Notes under the pieces: model-generated
Told to the model about the DNA's origin: nothing
The model's input: the letters and a program-made list of their open reading frames with translations, nothing else
Databases searched by the model: none
Translations under genes and position numbers: made by a program
NCBI GenBank assembly: GCA_025774805.1
Contig: JALGZR010000005.1
Coordinates: forward strand, 7,503 to 71,502
DNA length: 64,000 nt
Origin: a bacterium
GTDB lineage: Bacteria > ARS69
Direction: 5' to 3'
Shown: in pieces, positions 38,031-47,885 of the stretch
Numbering within the stretch: the stretch's first letter is position 1
How the letters are laid out: every line of letters starts with the position of its first letter

Positions 38031-39320
38031 CTAGGCCTGATCGGGCATCACGATCTTCGGAGTGACGAGGATGATCAGCTCCCTCTGCTCCCGGATGTCC
38101 GTCGAGGTCTTGAACAGGTTTCCCAGAACCGGAACGTCCATGAGATAGGGGATCCCGTTCTCCACCGAGGAGTCGTTCGTCCGGACGAGTCCGCCGATGA
38201 CCGCGGTCTGGCCGTCATTCACGATCACCCGGGTCGACGCCTCGGCCGTCACGATCACGATGCCGCCCTGGACCGTCGCCTGCGAGGACAGATCCGAGAC
38301 CTCCGGCACGAGATCGAGGGTGACCCGATTGTCCTGGTTGATGTGCGGGATCACCGTGAGCTTGATCCCGATCGTGGTCAGCTCGGTGATCGCGTTACCG
38401 GACTCGTCGGACACCACGAGCGGGATCTTCTTCCCGACGATGATCTTCGCTTCCTTGTTGTCCGCCGTGGTGATCTTCGGATTGGAGATGATCTCCGCGA
38501 AGTCGTTCCGCGCAAGCGCCTCGAGCTGCGCGGTGAGATCCCCGTCCGTTCCGATGAGCTCGAAGTCGACCGTTCCGACCTGGAGAGCCTCGGGAAGATC
38601 GAAGTCCGCGGAGAGATCGATCTTCTTGACGTCTCCCTGGTTCAATCCCGACGTCTCCCAGTCGATGCCGAGGCTGCGGAGCTTCCGGGTGTCCACATCC
38701 ACGAGCTTGGCCTCGATCTCGACCTGCGGAGTCCGGTAGTCGAGAATCGTCACCATCTCGCGAATGCTCTCCAGGCGATCGTGAATGTCGGTCACGATCA
38801 AGGCATTCGTGCGCAGGTCGGGCTCGATCTTGCCCCGCGTGGAGAGGAGAATCTCCAGCGGCTTCTTCATCTCGTCCGCCTTCGCGTAGCTGACCCGCAT
38901 GACGGCGGTCTCGAGAGGCAGGAACTCCTCCCGTTTCCTCTCCACCACCTCTTCGTTCAGCCGCTCGTTGTTGAGCTTCTCCAGCGTGGTGACCCGGATG
39001 ATGTCGTCCAGCCGTTCCCAGCCGTATCCGTTCGTCCGGAGCACCGTGTCGAGGGCGACAAGCCAGGGCACGCCCTCGATCTTGGCGGTGATCTTGCCGT
39101 CGACCTCGGGTCCGGAGATGATGTTGACTCCCGCGAACTCGGAGAACATCCGCAGCACCGATTGGACGGTCGCGGCCTGAACGTCGAGCGCGATCGGGGC
39201 CATGTCCTCCGTGTCGATCGGTGGCCGGTAGGCCTCCGCGGGAATCACGCCCGCGGCCGTCAAGACGATGATCGCCAGGCCCAGCGTGAAGCCCTTTCGG
39301 AAGAATTCCAGTCTAGCCAT
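38031..39320 (-). CDS. pilQ: Type IV pilus secretin PilQ (short form)
   Basis: 429 residues. Outer-membrane secretin channel for the pilus. Signal peptide 1-30 (ending PAEA), one STN/secretin N domain (IALDVQAATVQSVLRMFSEF), a second N domain (LPLETAVMRVSYAKADEM), and the secretin core with VEIEAKLVDVDTRKLRSLG and VPVLGNLFKT. Typical PilQ proteins are 650-900 residues with AMIN domains; these are absent. Overlaps pilP by 8 bases. Confidence 0.95.
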   Translation of the reverse strand: MARLEFFRKGFTLGLAIIVLTAAGVIPAEAYRPPIDTEDMAPIALDVQAATVQSVLRMFSEFAGVNIISGPEVDGKITAKIEGVPWLVALDTVLRTNGYGWERLDDIIRVTTLEKLNNERLNEEVVERKREEFLPLETAVMRVSYAKADEMKKPLEILLSTRGKIEPDLRTNALIVTDIHDRLESIREMVTILDYRTPQVEIEAKLVDVDTRKLRSLGIDWETSGLNQGDVKKIDLSADFDLPEALQVGTVDFELIGTDGDLTAQLEALARNDFAEIISNPKITTADNKEAKIIVGKKIPLVVSDESGNAITELTTIGIKLTVIPHINQDNRVTLDLVPEVSDLSSQATVQGGIVIVTAEASTRVIVNDGQTAVIGGLVRTNDSSVENGIPYLMDVPVLGNLFKTSTDIREQRELIILVTPKIVMPDQA

Positions 39321-39921
39321 TCTTCACGTCCTTCCTCTCCTCGAGTTTCAGCTGGACCGTGGTGGTGTATCCGAGAATCGTCTGCGAGGCGACGAGAGCA
39401 TCCTCCGTGATGCGGACCACGCGACCGTTCTTCACCCGGTCATCCTTACGCAGTACATAGCTGATTCCCTCCACGTCCTCGACGACGCAGAAGGGGACCT
39501 CTCCACTCGTGACGACTCCGACGAGAGTGACGACCGAGAGGTCGACGACGTCGGACCAGTTCTCGTCCTCGGATGAGACGAGAGAGCGGAACGGGTCACG
39601 GGACTTCGATGCCCGATACAGCATCGCTTGCTCCCGGAGGGGTACTCCCGTCTTCGTGGTCTCCTCGTTGAGGGGCTGAGCTCCCTTCGTGGCGACCGCC
39701 GGGCCTTCCACCCGGGCCGGGTCCGGGGCGGACGGGACCTGTGGCTGTGGCTGTTCCGTCGCGGAGGCGCTCACGGCCGGAGGTATTTCCGTTTTGTCCT
39801 TCGAGTTCGTTCCGCCCGTGAACTGGCTCACGGCATCGCCACTACAGCCGGCGAAAGCGAGAACGGCGCCGATCGCGAGGCCTGCGACGAGAATCCGTGA
39901 GAGGGCGTTCCTAGTGACCAC
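39313..39921 (-). CDS. pilP: Type IV pilus assembly lipoprotein PilP
   Basis: 202 residues. Lipoprotein signal with lipobox AFAGC (Cys26). Pro/Gln-rich linker, then a small beta domain (VTLVGVVTSGEVPFCVVED, YVLRKDDRVKNGRVVRI) that links PilNO to PilQ. Overlaps pilO by 11 bases. Confidence 0.9.
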   Translation of the reverse strand: MVTRNALSRILVAGLAIGAVLAFAGCSGDAVSQFTGGTNSKDKTEIPPAVSASATEQPQPQVPSAPDPARVEGPAVATKGAQPLNEETTKTGVPLREQAMLYRASKSRDPFRSLVSSEDENWSDVVDLSVVTLVGVVTSGEVPFCVVEDVEGISYVLRKDDRVKNGRVVRITEDALVASQTILGYTTTVQLKLEERKDVKNG

Positions 39922-40576
39922 CTGGCATCCCTCCCCTGGTCCTGGCGTTCGGCCGCGGCGCCGGAGTCGGCGTCGCCGCAGCCGCCCGCTGATCCGCAGA
40001 AAGCAGCGTGTACGCCATCAAGCTCAGATTCGCCTCGACGACGTCGGGAAGCTCCGAGCCGGACGGATTCGCCACGTTCTTGAGATCGATGGATTTGACG
40101 TTGATGATCCGGGGCAGGTTGCTCACCCGGCCGAGGAAGACCCCGATGTCGTGGTAGCCGCCCTGGACGGTGACCTCGATCGGGTTCTCCATGTAGATCT
40201 CGCGCGGGGTCGGAGGCTTCGGCTGGAAGAGCAGGAACTCCACCCCCGAGCGCCGACCGGCGACCGTGACCTGGGAGAGCAGCTCGGCCATCTCCTTCTC
40301 GGTGGGCAAGAGCGTCTTCGCCTCGTCCCACTGCGAGGTGATCTGCTCGTACTCCTTCTTCACCTGAGGAAGCCGGCTGGCGGCCTGTTTCGCCTTCATC
40401 AGGTCGGCCGAGAGCTTTTCGTACTCCACCTCGAGGGCCGCGATCTCCGCGGTTCGCGGCTTGTACCCGAAGGGGATGATGGGCGAGAGGAAGAAAACGT
40501 AGGCGAACGTCAGCGAGATGATCACCACCATCCCGGCAATCTGCACGTTCGGATCACGGAAATCGATGTTTCCCAT
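39911..40576 (-). CDS. pilO: Type IV pilus assembly protein PilO
   Basis: 221 residues. One transmembrane helix (about 12-33), a coiled coil (about 45-85, EVEYEKLSADLMKAKQ), and the ferredoxin-like domain (VEFLLFQP, EVTVQGGYHDIGVFLGRVSNLPRI). Forms the inner-membrane alignment complex with PilM/N/P. Confidence 0.92.
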   Translation of the reverse strand: MGNIDFRDPNVQIAGMVVIISLTFAYVFFLSPIIPFGYKPRTAEIAALEVEYEKLSADLMKAKQAASRLPQVKKEYEQITSQWDEAKTLLPTEKEMAELLSQVTVAGRRSGVEFLLFQPKPPTPREIYMENPIEVTVQGGYHDIGVFLGRVSNLPRIINVKSIDLKNVANPSGSELPDVVEANLSLMAYTLLSADQRAAAATPTPAPRPNARTRGGMPGGH

Positions 40577-40588
40577 GCTCGACCCCTC

Positions 40589-41158
40589 CTAGGAATCGCC
40601 GATCCGGACCGCGTCGATAGACGAGGTGACGGTGAAGTTCACGGTATTCTGGCCTTCCACGACCTTACGCTTCGCCACGCTCAGCTCCGCTTCGCGGAAG
40701 ATCTCGGACTGGTCGAGACTCGACATGAGATCCGAGATGACCAGATTCGAGAATGCGTAGCCGTCGATCGAGTACTTCTCGGGAGCGATGTTCTTGAACG
40801 ACGTGAGCCACATGTAGCGGGGCACCCGGCGGGCCACCTCGTCCAGCACCCGAACCGTCCGGAATCGGTCCTTGTCGAGGGTCTGCACGAGATCGAGCCT
40901 GCGGTTCAGCTCCTGCTCCTTTCGAACCATCTCGTCGATCAGCGCGATCGTTCTCCGGTACTGCTCGGACTCGGCGCGCGCCGTGGCCACGTCCCGCTCG
41001 ATCGCCTGCAGGCGCGCGCTCTGCACCACCGTGGTGGCGAGGCTGGCGATGAGGACGATGGTCAGGCAGACGAGCGGCACTACCTTCATCCGGTCGAGCC
41101 GGATTCCGGCGCGTCGGTGGTGCCGTTGTTCCTGGGGAAGCAGATTGATGCGGATCAT
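40589..41158 (-). CDS. pilN: Type IV pilus assembly protein PilN
   Basis: 189 residues. Begins MIRINLLPQEQRHHRR, the cytoplasmic INLLP motif that binds PilM, then a transmembrane helix (about 28-48), a coiled coil and a periplasmic domain (VARRVPRYMWLTSF). Three bases from pilM. Confidence 0.94.
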   Translation of the reverse strand: MIRINLLPQEQRHHRRAGIRLDRMKVVPLVCLTIVLIASLATTVVQSARLQAIERDVATARAESEQYRRTIALIDEMVRKEQELNRRLDLVQTLDKDRFRTVRVLDEVARRVPRYMWLTSFKNIAPEKYSIDGYAFSNLVISDLMSSLDQSEIFREAELSVAKRKVVEGQNTVNFTVTSSIDAVRIGDS

Positions 41159-41161
41159 GGA

Positions 41162-42214
41162 TCACTCCCCTTCCGTCCGGAGCGCGAGCCCGGCGGCCAC
41201 CATGTAGTGGGGACCCAGGAGATCGGGGTCTTCGCTCCCGAACAGGTCCTCCTCCCACACGAGGTTCCGGAACGGATTCGCGACTTCAACCGGAGACCCC
41301 TGTCGCTTCTCGATCGACTCCCGAAGCCCCGGCGCGAACGAGCTCCCGCCCGACAGGCAGATTCGGTCGACGTGGTCGGCCTCCCCGGAGGCTCTCAGGT
41401 ACGAGAGCGACTTCTCGATTCCGACGGCGAGCTCCTCGCCCACCAGCCCCACGATCGATTGGAGGTCGTCGAGACGCTCCTCGCCGGGATTCTCGAGGAT
41501 CTCGTTGGCCTCGTCGTAGTCGACGCCGAGATCCTTCTGGATCGCCTCGAGGATCGCGTTCCCCGCGAAGGAGAGGTCCCGAGTGAAGTAGGGGATCCCG
41601 TCCTTCACGATGTTCACATTCGTGACGAAGCAACCCACGTTCAGAAGGAGAGTGACGTTTCCTTCGGGGTACTCGTGGTTCCGTTCGTAGGCGTTCTGAA
41701 CGGCGAACGACTCGACGTCGATCACGGTCGGAGTGAGCCCCGCGGCTCGCATGAGCTCGGATCGGGCCTCGAGCATCTCCTTCTTCGCCGCGACCAAGAG
41801 CACGTCCATCTTGTCCGGAGAGCTCTCCCGATTCAGAACCTGGAAATCGAGGGAGACGTCATCGATGTCGAACGGGATGTGCTGCTCCGCTTCCCAGTGA
41901 ATCGCCTCTCGCGCCTGCTCGTCGGTCATCATGTCCATCTGGATCTTCTTGACGATGACCGCCCGGCCGCTGACCGCGCTCACCACATGCCGGGAGGCGA
42001 TCTCGTTGACCTCGAAGAGCTCGGCGATCGTGTCCACGACCACATCGCGATCCATGACCTCGCCGTCGACGATGGCTTCCGGGAGGAGTCCACAGCGACC
42101 GAACCTCACCAGCCGGGAAGTCTCACCGGAGTGGTCCAGCTCGACCACTTTGATGGAGCTCGAGCCGATGTCGAGGCCGACGGTCCTTTTCGATCCCCGA
42201 CCGAACTTGAACAT
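41162..42214 (-). CDS. pilM: Type IV pilus assembly ATPase-like protein PilM
   Basis: 350 residues, actin/FtsA-like. VGLDIGSSSIKVVEL phosphate-binding loop, INVGCF-like NVGCFVTNVNIV, and ICLSGGSSFAPGL. Cytoplasmic partner of PilN. First of pilMNOPQ. Confidence 0.95.
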   Translation of the reverse strand: MFKFGRGSKRTVGLDIGSSSIKVVELDHSGETSRLVRFGRCGLLPEAIVDGEVMDRDVVVDTIAELFEVNEIASRHVVSAVSGRAVIVKKIQMDMMTDEQAREAIHWEAEQHIPFDIDDVSLDFQVLNRESSPDKMDVLLVAAKKEMLEARSELMRAAGLTPTVIDVESFAVQNAYERNHEYPEGNVTLLLNVGCFVTNVNIVKDGIPYFTRDLSFAGNAILEAIQKDLGVDYDEANEILENPGEERLDDLQSIVGLVGEELAVGIEKSLSYLRASGEADHVDRICLSGGSSFAPGLRESIEKRQGSPVEVANPFRNLVWEEDLFGSEDPDLLGPHYMVAAGLALRTEGE

Positions 42215-42269
42215 GCTGTCTCCTCTCCTCCGTTGAGGCTAATCGTTCCAGGGGCTCCACCTCGGCCGA

Positions 42270-43790
42270 TCACCGCGACCGATCGTCGAGATTGCCCGAC
42301 AGGAGGGCAACGACGGGCGTGTCCAGCACGTAGGGAGACTCCCCGGCCTCCCGGAACGCGCCTCGAACGTTGATCCAGACCCGAAGGTCCTTCCCGCCCG
42401 TCACGAGATCGTCATCCCCGTCTCCGTCCAGGTCGAGCGCCGCGAAGGCTACGGGAAACTCTCCCCCCGTCGCGAGCCTCGCCGGCGATCCCGTCTCCGG
42501 AATCGCGAGCGCGGCCCCGGTCCGTGCCTCCCGCACGACCACGAGCCACCCCGGTCCACCGTCGAAGCCGAAGGCTCCGTCCACCGCGCCAAGCGGTTCC
42601 CCGGGGAGCCGCAAGACCCTGGACGAAGCCGGCTTCGAACCTCCTTGGGTATCGGCAGGCCAATCCCAGGACTCAAGCATTCCTTCGGCCCCTTCCCCCG
42701 TGAGAATGAGGAGGCGATCCGCGCCGGAAGCCGGCCCCCGAGCCCGGCGCATCACCCGGATCCGGCCCCGGGAGCCGAGGGGGGGCTCCAGCAGTTCCTG
42801 GGGAGCCCAGGCGGGCTCTTCCCCGCTCTCACGGCGCCAGACTCGAATGCGGGTGTCGTACATGTCCAAAAGCGCCAAGAAGATCTCGTCCGCCCCGTCC
42901 CCGTTCGCGTCGGCCAGCGCCAGCGCGTCCGGCAGCCCCTCCAGCGGGGTCACCTGGGCCGGCCCCTCGGCCAGCCCGAGGCGAATCGTCAGTCCCCGCC
43001 CCCGCGAGGCGGTCACGAGATCGGGCTTGCCGTCGCCGTCCAGGTCGCCGACCGCCGACGCCGCGACCTGCCGGCCGATGGCCAGCGATCGACCCGGCTC
43101 GAACCGCCCTCCTCCTCCGTTCATTCCGACCCGGAGCTCGCCGCGGGTTCCGGCCACCACGAGGTCGAGGCGATCGTCGTCGTCGAGATCGGCCAAGACC
43201 GGCAAACCGATCGGAACTCCGGTCGGGAGGATCGCTCCGGGGGTGAATCCTCCCGCCCCGCTTCCCGTCCACGCCCGGGCGGAACCGTCCCGGTCGAACA
43301 GGAAGAGATCGGGAGTCGAGACGCGCGGCTTCACCCGCACGGTGCCTCGGCCCACCGCCACCGGGGCGACCTCCGCGCCGCGAACCCGGATCTCGAAGGG
43401 GTGGACGGCGTCCCGGACCCAGGTGTAGGTGTCGATCGTGCCCACGACCTCTTCGACGCTCGAGTCGAACGCGCCATCCACGGGGAGCATCTCGATGCGC
43501 TCCCCTTCCCGTTCCTCCTCGAGGAGGACGAGCGTGGCGCCGGTCACGTGCGGCCGGGACTCTTCCGCCGCGATCCGCGCCCAGACGTTGACCGACATCG
43601 TTCCCAGCGCGATCTGCTCCGGCGCCTCCAGGTATTCGAGGACGAACTGCGGGCGGGCCTCTCCCGCGGAGGGCTCGGGAACGTCCGCGATCATCTGCGC
43701 GCGCGCCGCGAACGAGAACACGACCACCATCCCCGCGAGCGCGGTGTTCCCTGCCCGCCGGGTCACCCGGCCGGGACCCGTCGTCCTCAT
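42270..43790 (-). CDS. Secreted FG-GAP/VCBS repeat protein
   Basis: 506 residues from an ATG that overlaps the response-regulator stop (ATGA). Signal-like segment about 18-32 (NTALAGMVVVFSFAARA). FG-GAP repeats with calcium-type DxDxDGxxD motifs: LADLDDDDRLDLVVAG, VGDLDGDGKPDLVTA, LADANGDGADEIFLA, ALDLDGDGDDDLVTGG, forming a partial beta-propeller about 180-490. Lying between a sensor/activator pair and pilMNOPQ, it could be a PilY1-like surface protein, but no von Willebrand domain is visible. Confidence 0.85.
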   Translation of the reverse strand: MRTTGPGRVTRRAGNTALAGMVVVFSFAARAQMIADVPEPSAGEARPQFVLEYLEAPEQIALGTMSVNVWARIAAEESRPHVTGATLVLLEEEREGERIEMLPVDGAFDSSVEEVVGTIDTYTWVRDAVHPFEIRVRGAEVAPVAVGRGTVRVKPRVSTPDLFLFDRDGSARAWTGSGAGGFTPGAILPTGVPIGLPVLADLDDDDRLDLVVAGTRGELRVGMNGGGGRFEPGRSLAIGRQVAASAVGDLDGDGKPDLVTASRGRGLTIRLGLAEGPAQVTPLEGLPDALALADANGDGADEIFLALLDMYDTRIRVWRRESGEEPAWAPQELLEPPLGSRGRIRVMRRARGPASGADRLLILTGEGAEGMLESWDWPADTQGGSKPASSRVLRLPGEPLGAVDGAFGFDGGPGWLVVVREARTGAALAIPETGSPARLATGGEFPVAFAALDLDGDGDDDLVTGGKDLRVWINVRGAFREAGESPYVLDTPVVALLSGNLDDRSR

Positions 43791-45163
43791 CCCAACTCGT
43801 ACTCCTTCAGCTTCGACCACAGCGTCTTGTAGGAGACCCCGAGCCGCCGGGCGGCCTCCGTGCGGTTGCCGCCGGTCACCTCGAGCGCGCGGTGGATCGC
43901 CTCCGCCTCCGCCTTCCGCTGAGCGTCGCGCCCGACGTCAAGAAGCGTCGTCCCTTCGGGAAGTACCGCGTCGTCCCCTTTTCCGGAGGCGACTTCCGGG
44001 TCCCCGTCCATCACCCCCGTCAGGTGCTCGGCCCGGATCTCGTCGCCATCGGCGAGAATGACCGCGCGCTCGATCACGTTCCGAAGCTGCCGCACGTTGC
44101 CGGGCCACCCGAACCGGGTCAGGCGTGCGACCGCGTCTTCCGAGAGCACGAGCCGGGGGCGATCGAGACTTTCCCCCACCTCTCGCACGAACGTGGTGGC
44201 GAGCGAGCACACGTCTTCCGGTCGATCGCGCAGCGGCGGCATCCGAATCGGGAAGACGTTCAACCGGTAGTAGAGGTCGTCGCGAAACCGGCCCTCGCGA
44301 ACGCCGGTCTCCAGATCGCGGTTGGTGGCCGCAATCACGCGGATGTCGGTGTGGAGCTCCTCGGTCCCTCCGATTCGGACGAAGGTCCTCTCCTGGAGGA
44401 TCCGCAGAAGCTTCACCTGGAGCGATTGGGAGAGATCCCCGATCTCGTCCAGGAACAGCGTGCCGCCGCTCGCCAACTCGACCCGGCCGATCTTGCGCGC
44501 GACCGCCCCGGTGAACGCGCCGCGCTCGGACCCGAAGAACTCCGCCTCCATCAGCTCCCCGGGAATCGCCGCGCAGTTCACGGAGACAAGGGGTCCGTTC
44601 GACCGCCCGCTCCATCCGTGGATCGCGCGGGCGACGAGCTCCTTTCCGGTCCCGCTCTCCCCGAGCAGGAGCACGGTGGCGTCGCTCGGTGCGACCCGTC
44701 GGGCCGAGTGGATGACCGCCCGGATCGCCGGGCTCTTTCCGAGGATTCCCCCGTTCTCGGTCGTGCCGGACTCCGGCTCCTCGCCCGGGTCGGCGGCACG
44801 GGGTCGGCGCTCCAGGGCGTGTCCCACGAGAGAGACGAGCCGATTCGTGTCGAACGGCTTCGGCACGAAGTCGTAGGCGCCGCTCTTGATCGCCTCCACC
44901 GCGATCTCGATCGTGCCGAACGCGCTCATCACGAGGACCGGAAGCCGGGGATCGCGCCCGAGCCCCCAGGTCAGGAGCTCGAGACCCGTTCCGTCGGGGA
45001 GCTGGAGATCCGTGAGGAGGAGATCGGGGGCCTCGCCGTCGAGCAGTCGCCTGCCCTCGGCGACCGTGCCTCCGCTCACGACGTCGTATCCCCGGCGCCG
45101 GAGAGTCTCCTCCACCATGACCCGGGTCGACTCCCGGTCTTCGATGAGCACGACCCGCTTCAC
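43787..45163 (-). CDS. NtrC-family response regulator
   Basis: 458 residues. Receiver 1-120 (VVLIEDRESTRVMVEET, phosphoacceptor LLTDLQLPDG), AAA+ about 145-375 with LGESGTGKELVA, GAFTGA (SERGAFTGAV) and FLDEIGDLS, Fis HTH about 415-455 (NRTEAARRLGVSYKTLWSKLKEY). Overlaps the kinase gene by ATGA, so these form a cognate pair. Likely activates a sigma54 promoter, perhaps of pilus-associated genes. Confidence 0.95.
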   Translation of the reverse strand: MKRVVLIEDRESTRVMVEETLRRRGYDVVSGGTVAEGRRLLDGEAPDLLLTDLQLPDGTGLELLTWGLGRDPRLPVLVMSAFGTIEIAVEAIKSGAYDFVPKPFDTNRLVSLVGHALERRPRAADPGEEPESGTTENGGILGKSPAIRAVIHSARRVAPSDATVLLLGESGTGKELVARAIHGWSGRSNGPLVSVNCAAIPGELMEAEFFGSERGAFTGAVARKIGRVELASGGTLFLDEIGDLSQSLQVKLLRILQERTFVRIGGTEELHTDIRVIAATNRDLETGVREGRFRDDLYYRLNVFPIRMPPLRDRPEDVCSLATTFVREVGESLDRPRLVLSEDAVARLTRFGWPGNVRQLRNVIERAVILADGDEIRAEHLTGVMDGDPEVASGKGDDAVLPEGTTLLDVGRDAQRKAEAEAIHRALEVTGGNRTEAARRLGVSYKTLWSKLKEYELG

Positions 45164-47097
45164 GACGCCTCCTCGGGCAGCAGGATCACGAACTCGGTGC
45201 CCACGCCGACTCGGCTGTAAAGGTGCATGCGTCCTCCGTGGTCGGTGACCGTCTTGTGCGCGAGGGCCAGCCCCAGACCGCTCCCCTCCCGCTTCGTCGT
45301 GTAGAAAGGCGTGAAGACCCGGACCCGGTCCGCTTCCGGGATTCCCGGACCGGTGTCCCGAAACGAGATCCGGACGAAGCGACCTTGGGGAGCGCGGCCG
45401 CCGCGCTCACTGGGAGTTTCGGCCCAACGGGTCGCGATCGTGAGCGTTCCCCCTTGCTCCATCGACTCGATCGCGTTGAGGGCGAGGTTGCGGAAGACCC
45501 CTCGGACCGCGCGGTCGTCCACCTCCGCGGACGGTCGGTCCTCCGCGAGCTCGAGCTCGACCGTGACCCGGTTCGCCCGGGCCCTCTCCTGCGTCGACTC
45601 CACCATCTCCTCGAGGATCGTGTTCACGGACGTCATGCTGCGCGCGAGGGGGGATGGCCGGGAGAACTCGAGGACGCCTCGGACGAGGGACTCCAGGGAG
45701 CCGGCCTCGGAGAGGATGCCGCGGACGGCCATCGAGGGCTCTCCACCGTTCAAGTCGTCTTGGAGCAGGTTCTCGTACCCCTTCATCGAGTGAAGGCAGT
45801 TCTTGATCTCGTGGGCGATCCCGGCGGACATCTCCCCCACCGCGGAGAGCCGGTCCTTCAACGCCATGGTCTCCCGCAGCCGTTTCGTCTCGGTGAAGTC
45901 GTTGAGAAGGAGAATGCCGCCTGCGGTCTCGCCGTCACCGCGGCGGATCACCGAGCTCGCGATCCCGAGCCAGCGGGACTCCCCCTCGGAACCGGGGCGC
46001 TCGCACTCGATGCGGTTCTCCCCGCCGCCCGTGCGCAGGAGCTCGTCCCCGATGCGGGTCAGTTGGTCTTCCGGGCCGAAGACGTGCGCGAGATCCCGCC
46101 CGATCGTCGGACGGGCCTCGATCCCGAGGATGTCCTCCGCCGCCCGGTTGAACATCGTGATCCGTCCGGCCGCGTCGAACGCCACGATGCCGCTCGTCAT
46201 CGATTCCAGAATGAGGTCGTTCGTGATCCGGTGGTGCTCGGCGTCCGCCTCGGCGGCCGTCCAGCGGTCGCGATAGACCGACTCGCTGTCCTTGAGGGTG
46301 GTCATCACCTTCTTCATCGTTCCGAGAACCATGTCGACGTCGGAGGCCGGCGTGATCGGAGCCGGTCGGGTCACGGGCTCGGCCCCTCCCCGTGCGACCC
46401 AGCGCAGGAGAATGAGCAATCCCGCCGCGATCACCACCCCGGCCAGGGCCTTCGCCATCTGGAAGAAGAAGTCGATCGCCGCGAGATCGCCCTGGCTCTC
46501 GCGGCCGATCCGGGTGAGCAGGGCACCCGCCAGAACGCCGGGGGGGAGCGGGATGACCAGCGTGAGGCCGCCGGCCGGATCCCGTTCCGGGTCCCGATCG
46601 TCGGGGTCCACCGGAGCGGACGCGGCCGGAGGCTCGGCGAGACGGATCTGGCGCGGAACCACTCCGGTGACCGGACCACTGAGCGCGCCCCCGAGGAATC
46701 CCCCCTGACGATCGTACACCGCGATGTCCGTGACCGCGGTGGCCCGGCGAATCTCCTCGATCCGCTGCGCCAGCTCGGAGGACAGGCCCCGCTTCCCCTC
46801 GGGGTCGGCGAGGGGTCCGTCCTCGAGGACCCCCGAGACCAGATGGGCCGAGAGGCGCAATCGCTCCGCGAGCTCCCCTTCGAGCGTGCCGCGGAGTCGG
46901 GAGCTCAGGTGGAGCGAGACGACGACCAAGAGGAACAGCGCGACCGCCCCGAGAACGGGGCCCGGCCCCGGTCGGGCGGGAGACGGCGCGGGTTCCGGCT
47001 CCGGTGCGTTTCCCGGGCCGCGAGGCCGGGCGGTCCCCGGGGTCGGGCCTTCGATCGCGCGGGGGATCCGAGTCCGTGTCGGTGCAGCGCGGCTCAT
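45160..47097 (-). CDS. Membrane sensor histidine kinase
   Basis: 645 residues from the ATG at 47097 (overlap with pilD as ATGA). Pro-rich cytoplasmic N-terminus, membrane helix about 47-68, periplasmic domain about 70-210, second helix about 215-237, PAS about 295-410, HisKA with SAGIAHEIKNCLHSMKG (His), HATPase with NLALNAIESM, DTGPGIPEAD and GSGLGLALAHK. Complete. Partner of the NtrC-type regulator directly downstream. Confidence 0.94.
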   Translation of the reverse strand: MSRAAPTRTRIPRAIEGPTPGTARPRGPGNAPEPEPAPSPARPGPGPVLGAVALFLLVVVSLHLSSRLRGTLEGELAERLRLSAHLVSGVLEDGPLADPEGKRGLSSELAQRIEEIRRATAVTDIAVYDRQGGFLGGALSGPVTGVVPRQIRLAEPPAASAPVDPDDRDPERDPAGGLTLVIPLPPGVLAGALLTRIGRESQGDLAAIDFFFQMAKALAGVVIAAGLLILLRWVARGGAEPVTRPAPITPASDVDMVLGTMKKVMTTLKDSESVYRDRWTAAEADAEHHRITNDLILESMTSGIVAFDAAGRITMFNRAAEDILGIEARPTIGRDLAHVFGPEDQLTRIGDELLRTGGGENRIECERPGSEGESRWLGIASSVIRRGDGETAGGILLLNDFTETKRLRETMALKDRLSAVGEMSAGIAHEIKNCLHSMKGYENLLQDDLNGGEPSMAVRGILSEAGSLESLVRGVLEFSRPSPLARSMTSVNTILEEMVESTQERARANRVTVELELAEDRPSAEVDDRAVRGVFRNLALNAIESMEQGGTLTIATRWAETPSERGGRAPQGRFVRISFRDTGPGIPEADRVRVFTPFYTTKREGSGLGLALAHKTVTDHGGRMHLYSRVGVGTEFVILLPEEAS

Positions 47098-47885
47098 CGC
47101 ACGAAGAGGCCCCAGTACGCTTCCACGATGCGCGTTCCCACGAACATGACGACGACGGCGCCGGGCGCCAGGAACGTCCCGAAGGGAAGCTCCGCCGTCC
47201 GACCCTTGCCGGTGCGGAGCATGAACCATGTCGCGAACAGAGTGCCGGAAACCGAGCCGATCAAGATCGTCAGGAACGCTCCGACCGGCCCCAGAAACGC
47301 GCCCACCATCGCGAGGAGCTTCACGTCTCCCCCCCCGAGCCCCTCCCGACCCGTCGCCGCCCGGTAGCCGGTGGCGATGAAGAGGAGCCCGCCCGCCCCG
47401 ATCAGAACCCCGAGGAGCGCGTCCAGCGGGCCCACCACCAGCCCCGCGAAGGCGGCGGCGAGACCGAGAAGGGTCCCGGGCAGGGTGATCACGTCGGGGA
47501 TGATCATGTGATCGAGATCGATGAACGTGACCGCGATCATCGCCGTGGCGAAGACGAGAGCGACGGCGAGCCCGGTGGGCTCGGCGATGAACCGTCCTGC
47601 CGCCATGAAGAGAACGGCGGTGAGGAGCTCCACGAACGGATAGCGGAAGGAGATGCGCTCTCCGCAGGCACGGCATCGTCCGCGCAGCAGGAGCCACGAG
47701 ATCACGGGAACGTTGTCCCAGGGACGGATCGGCTCCCGGCAGTCGGGACAGCGCGAGCCGGGGCGCAGCAGCGACTCCTTCCGGGGCAAACGGTGGATCA
47801 CCACGTTGAGGAAGCTCCCCACGCACGCACCGAGCCCGGCGAGAAGCGCGGGGTGACGCAGGATCACGAGGGTCTCCGAGCTCAT
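47094..47885 (-). CDS. pilD: Prepilin peptidase / N-methyltransferase
   Basis: 263 residues. Cleaves and methylates type IV prepilins. Zinc-binding CPDC...CRAC near the N-terminus, GSFLNVVIHRLPR, catalytic aspartates in FIDLDHMIIPD and GGGDVKLLAMVGAFLG, multiple membrane helices. ATG at 47885 overlaps the TPR gene stop (ATGA). Confidence 0.96.
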   Translation of the reverse strand: MSSETLVILRHPALLAGLGACVGSFLNVVIHRLPRKESLLRPGSRCPDCREPIRPWDNVPVISWLLLRGRCRACGERISFRYPFVELLTAVLFMAAGRFIAEPTGLAVALVFATAMIAVTFIDLDHMIIPDVITLPGTLLGLAAAFAGLVVGPLDALLGVLIGAGGLLFIATGYRAATGREGLGGGDVKLLAMVGAFLGPVGAFLTILIGSVSGTLFATWFMLRTGKGRTAELPFGTFLAPGAVVVMFVGTRIVEAYWGLFVR

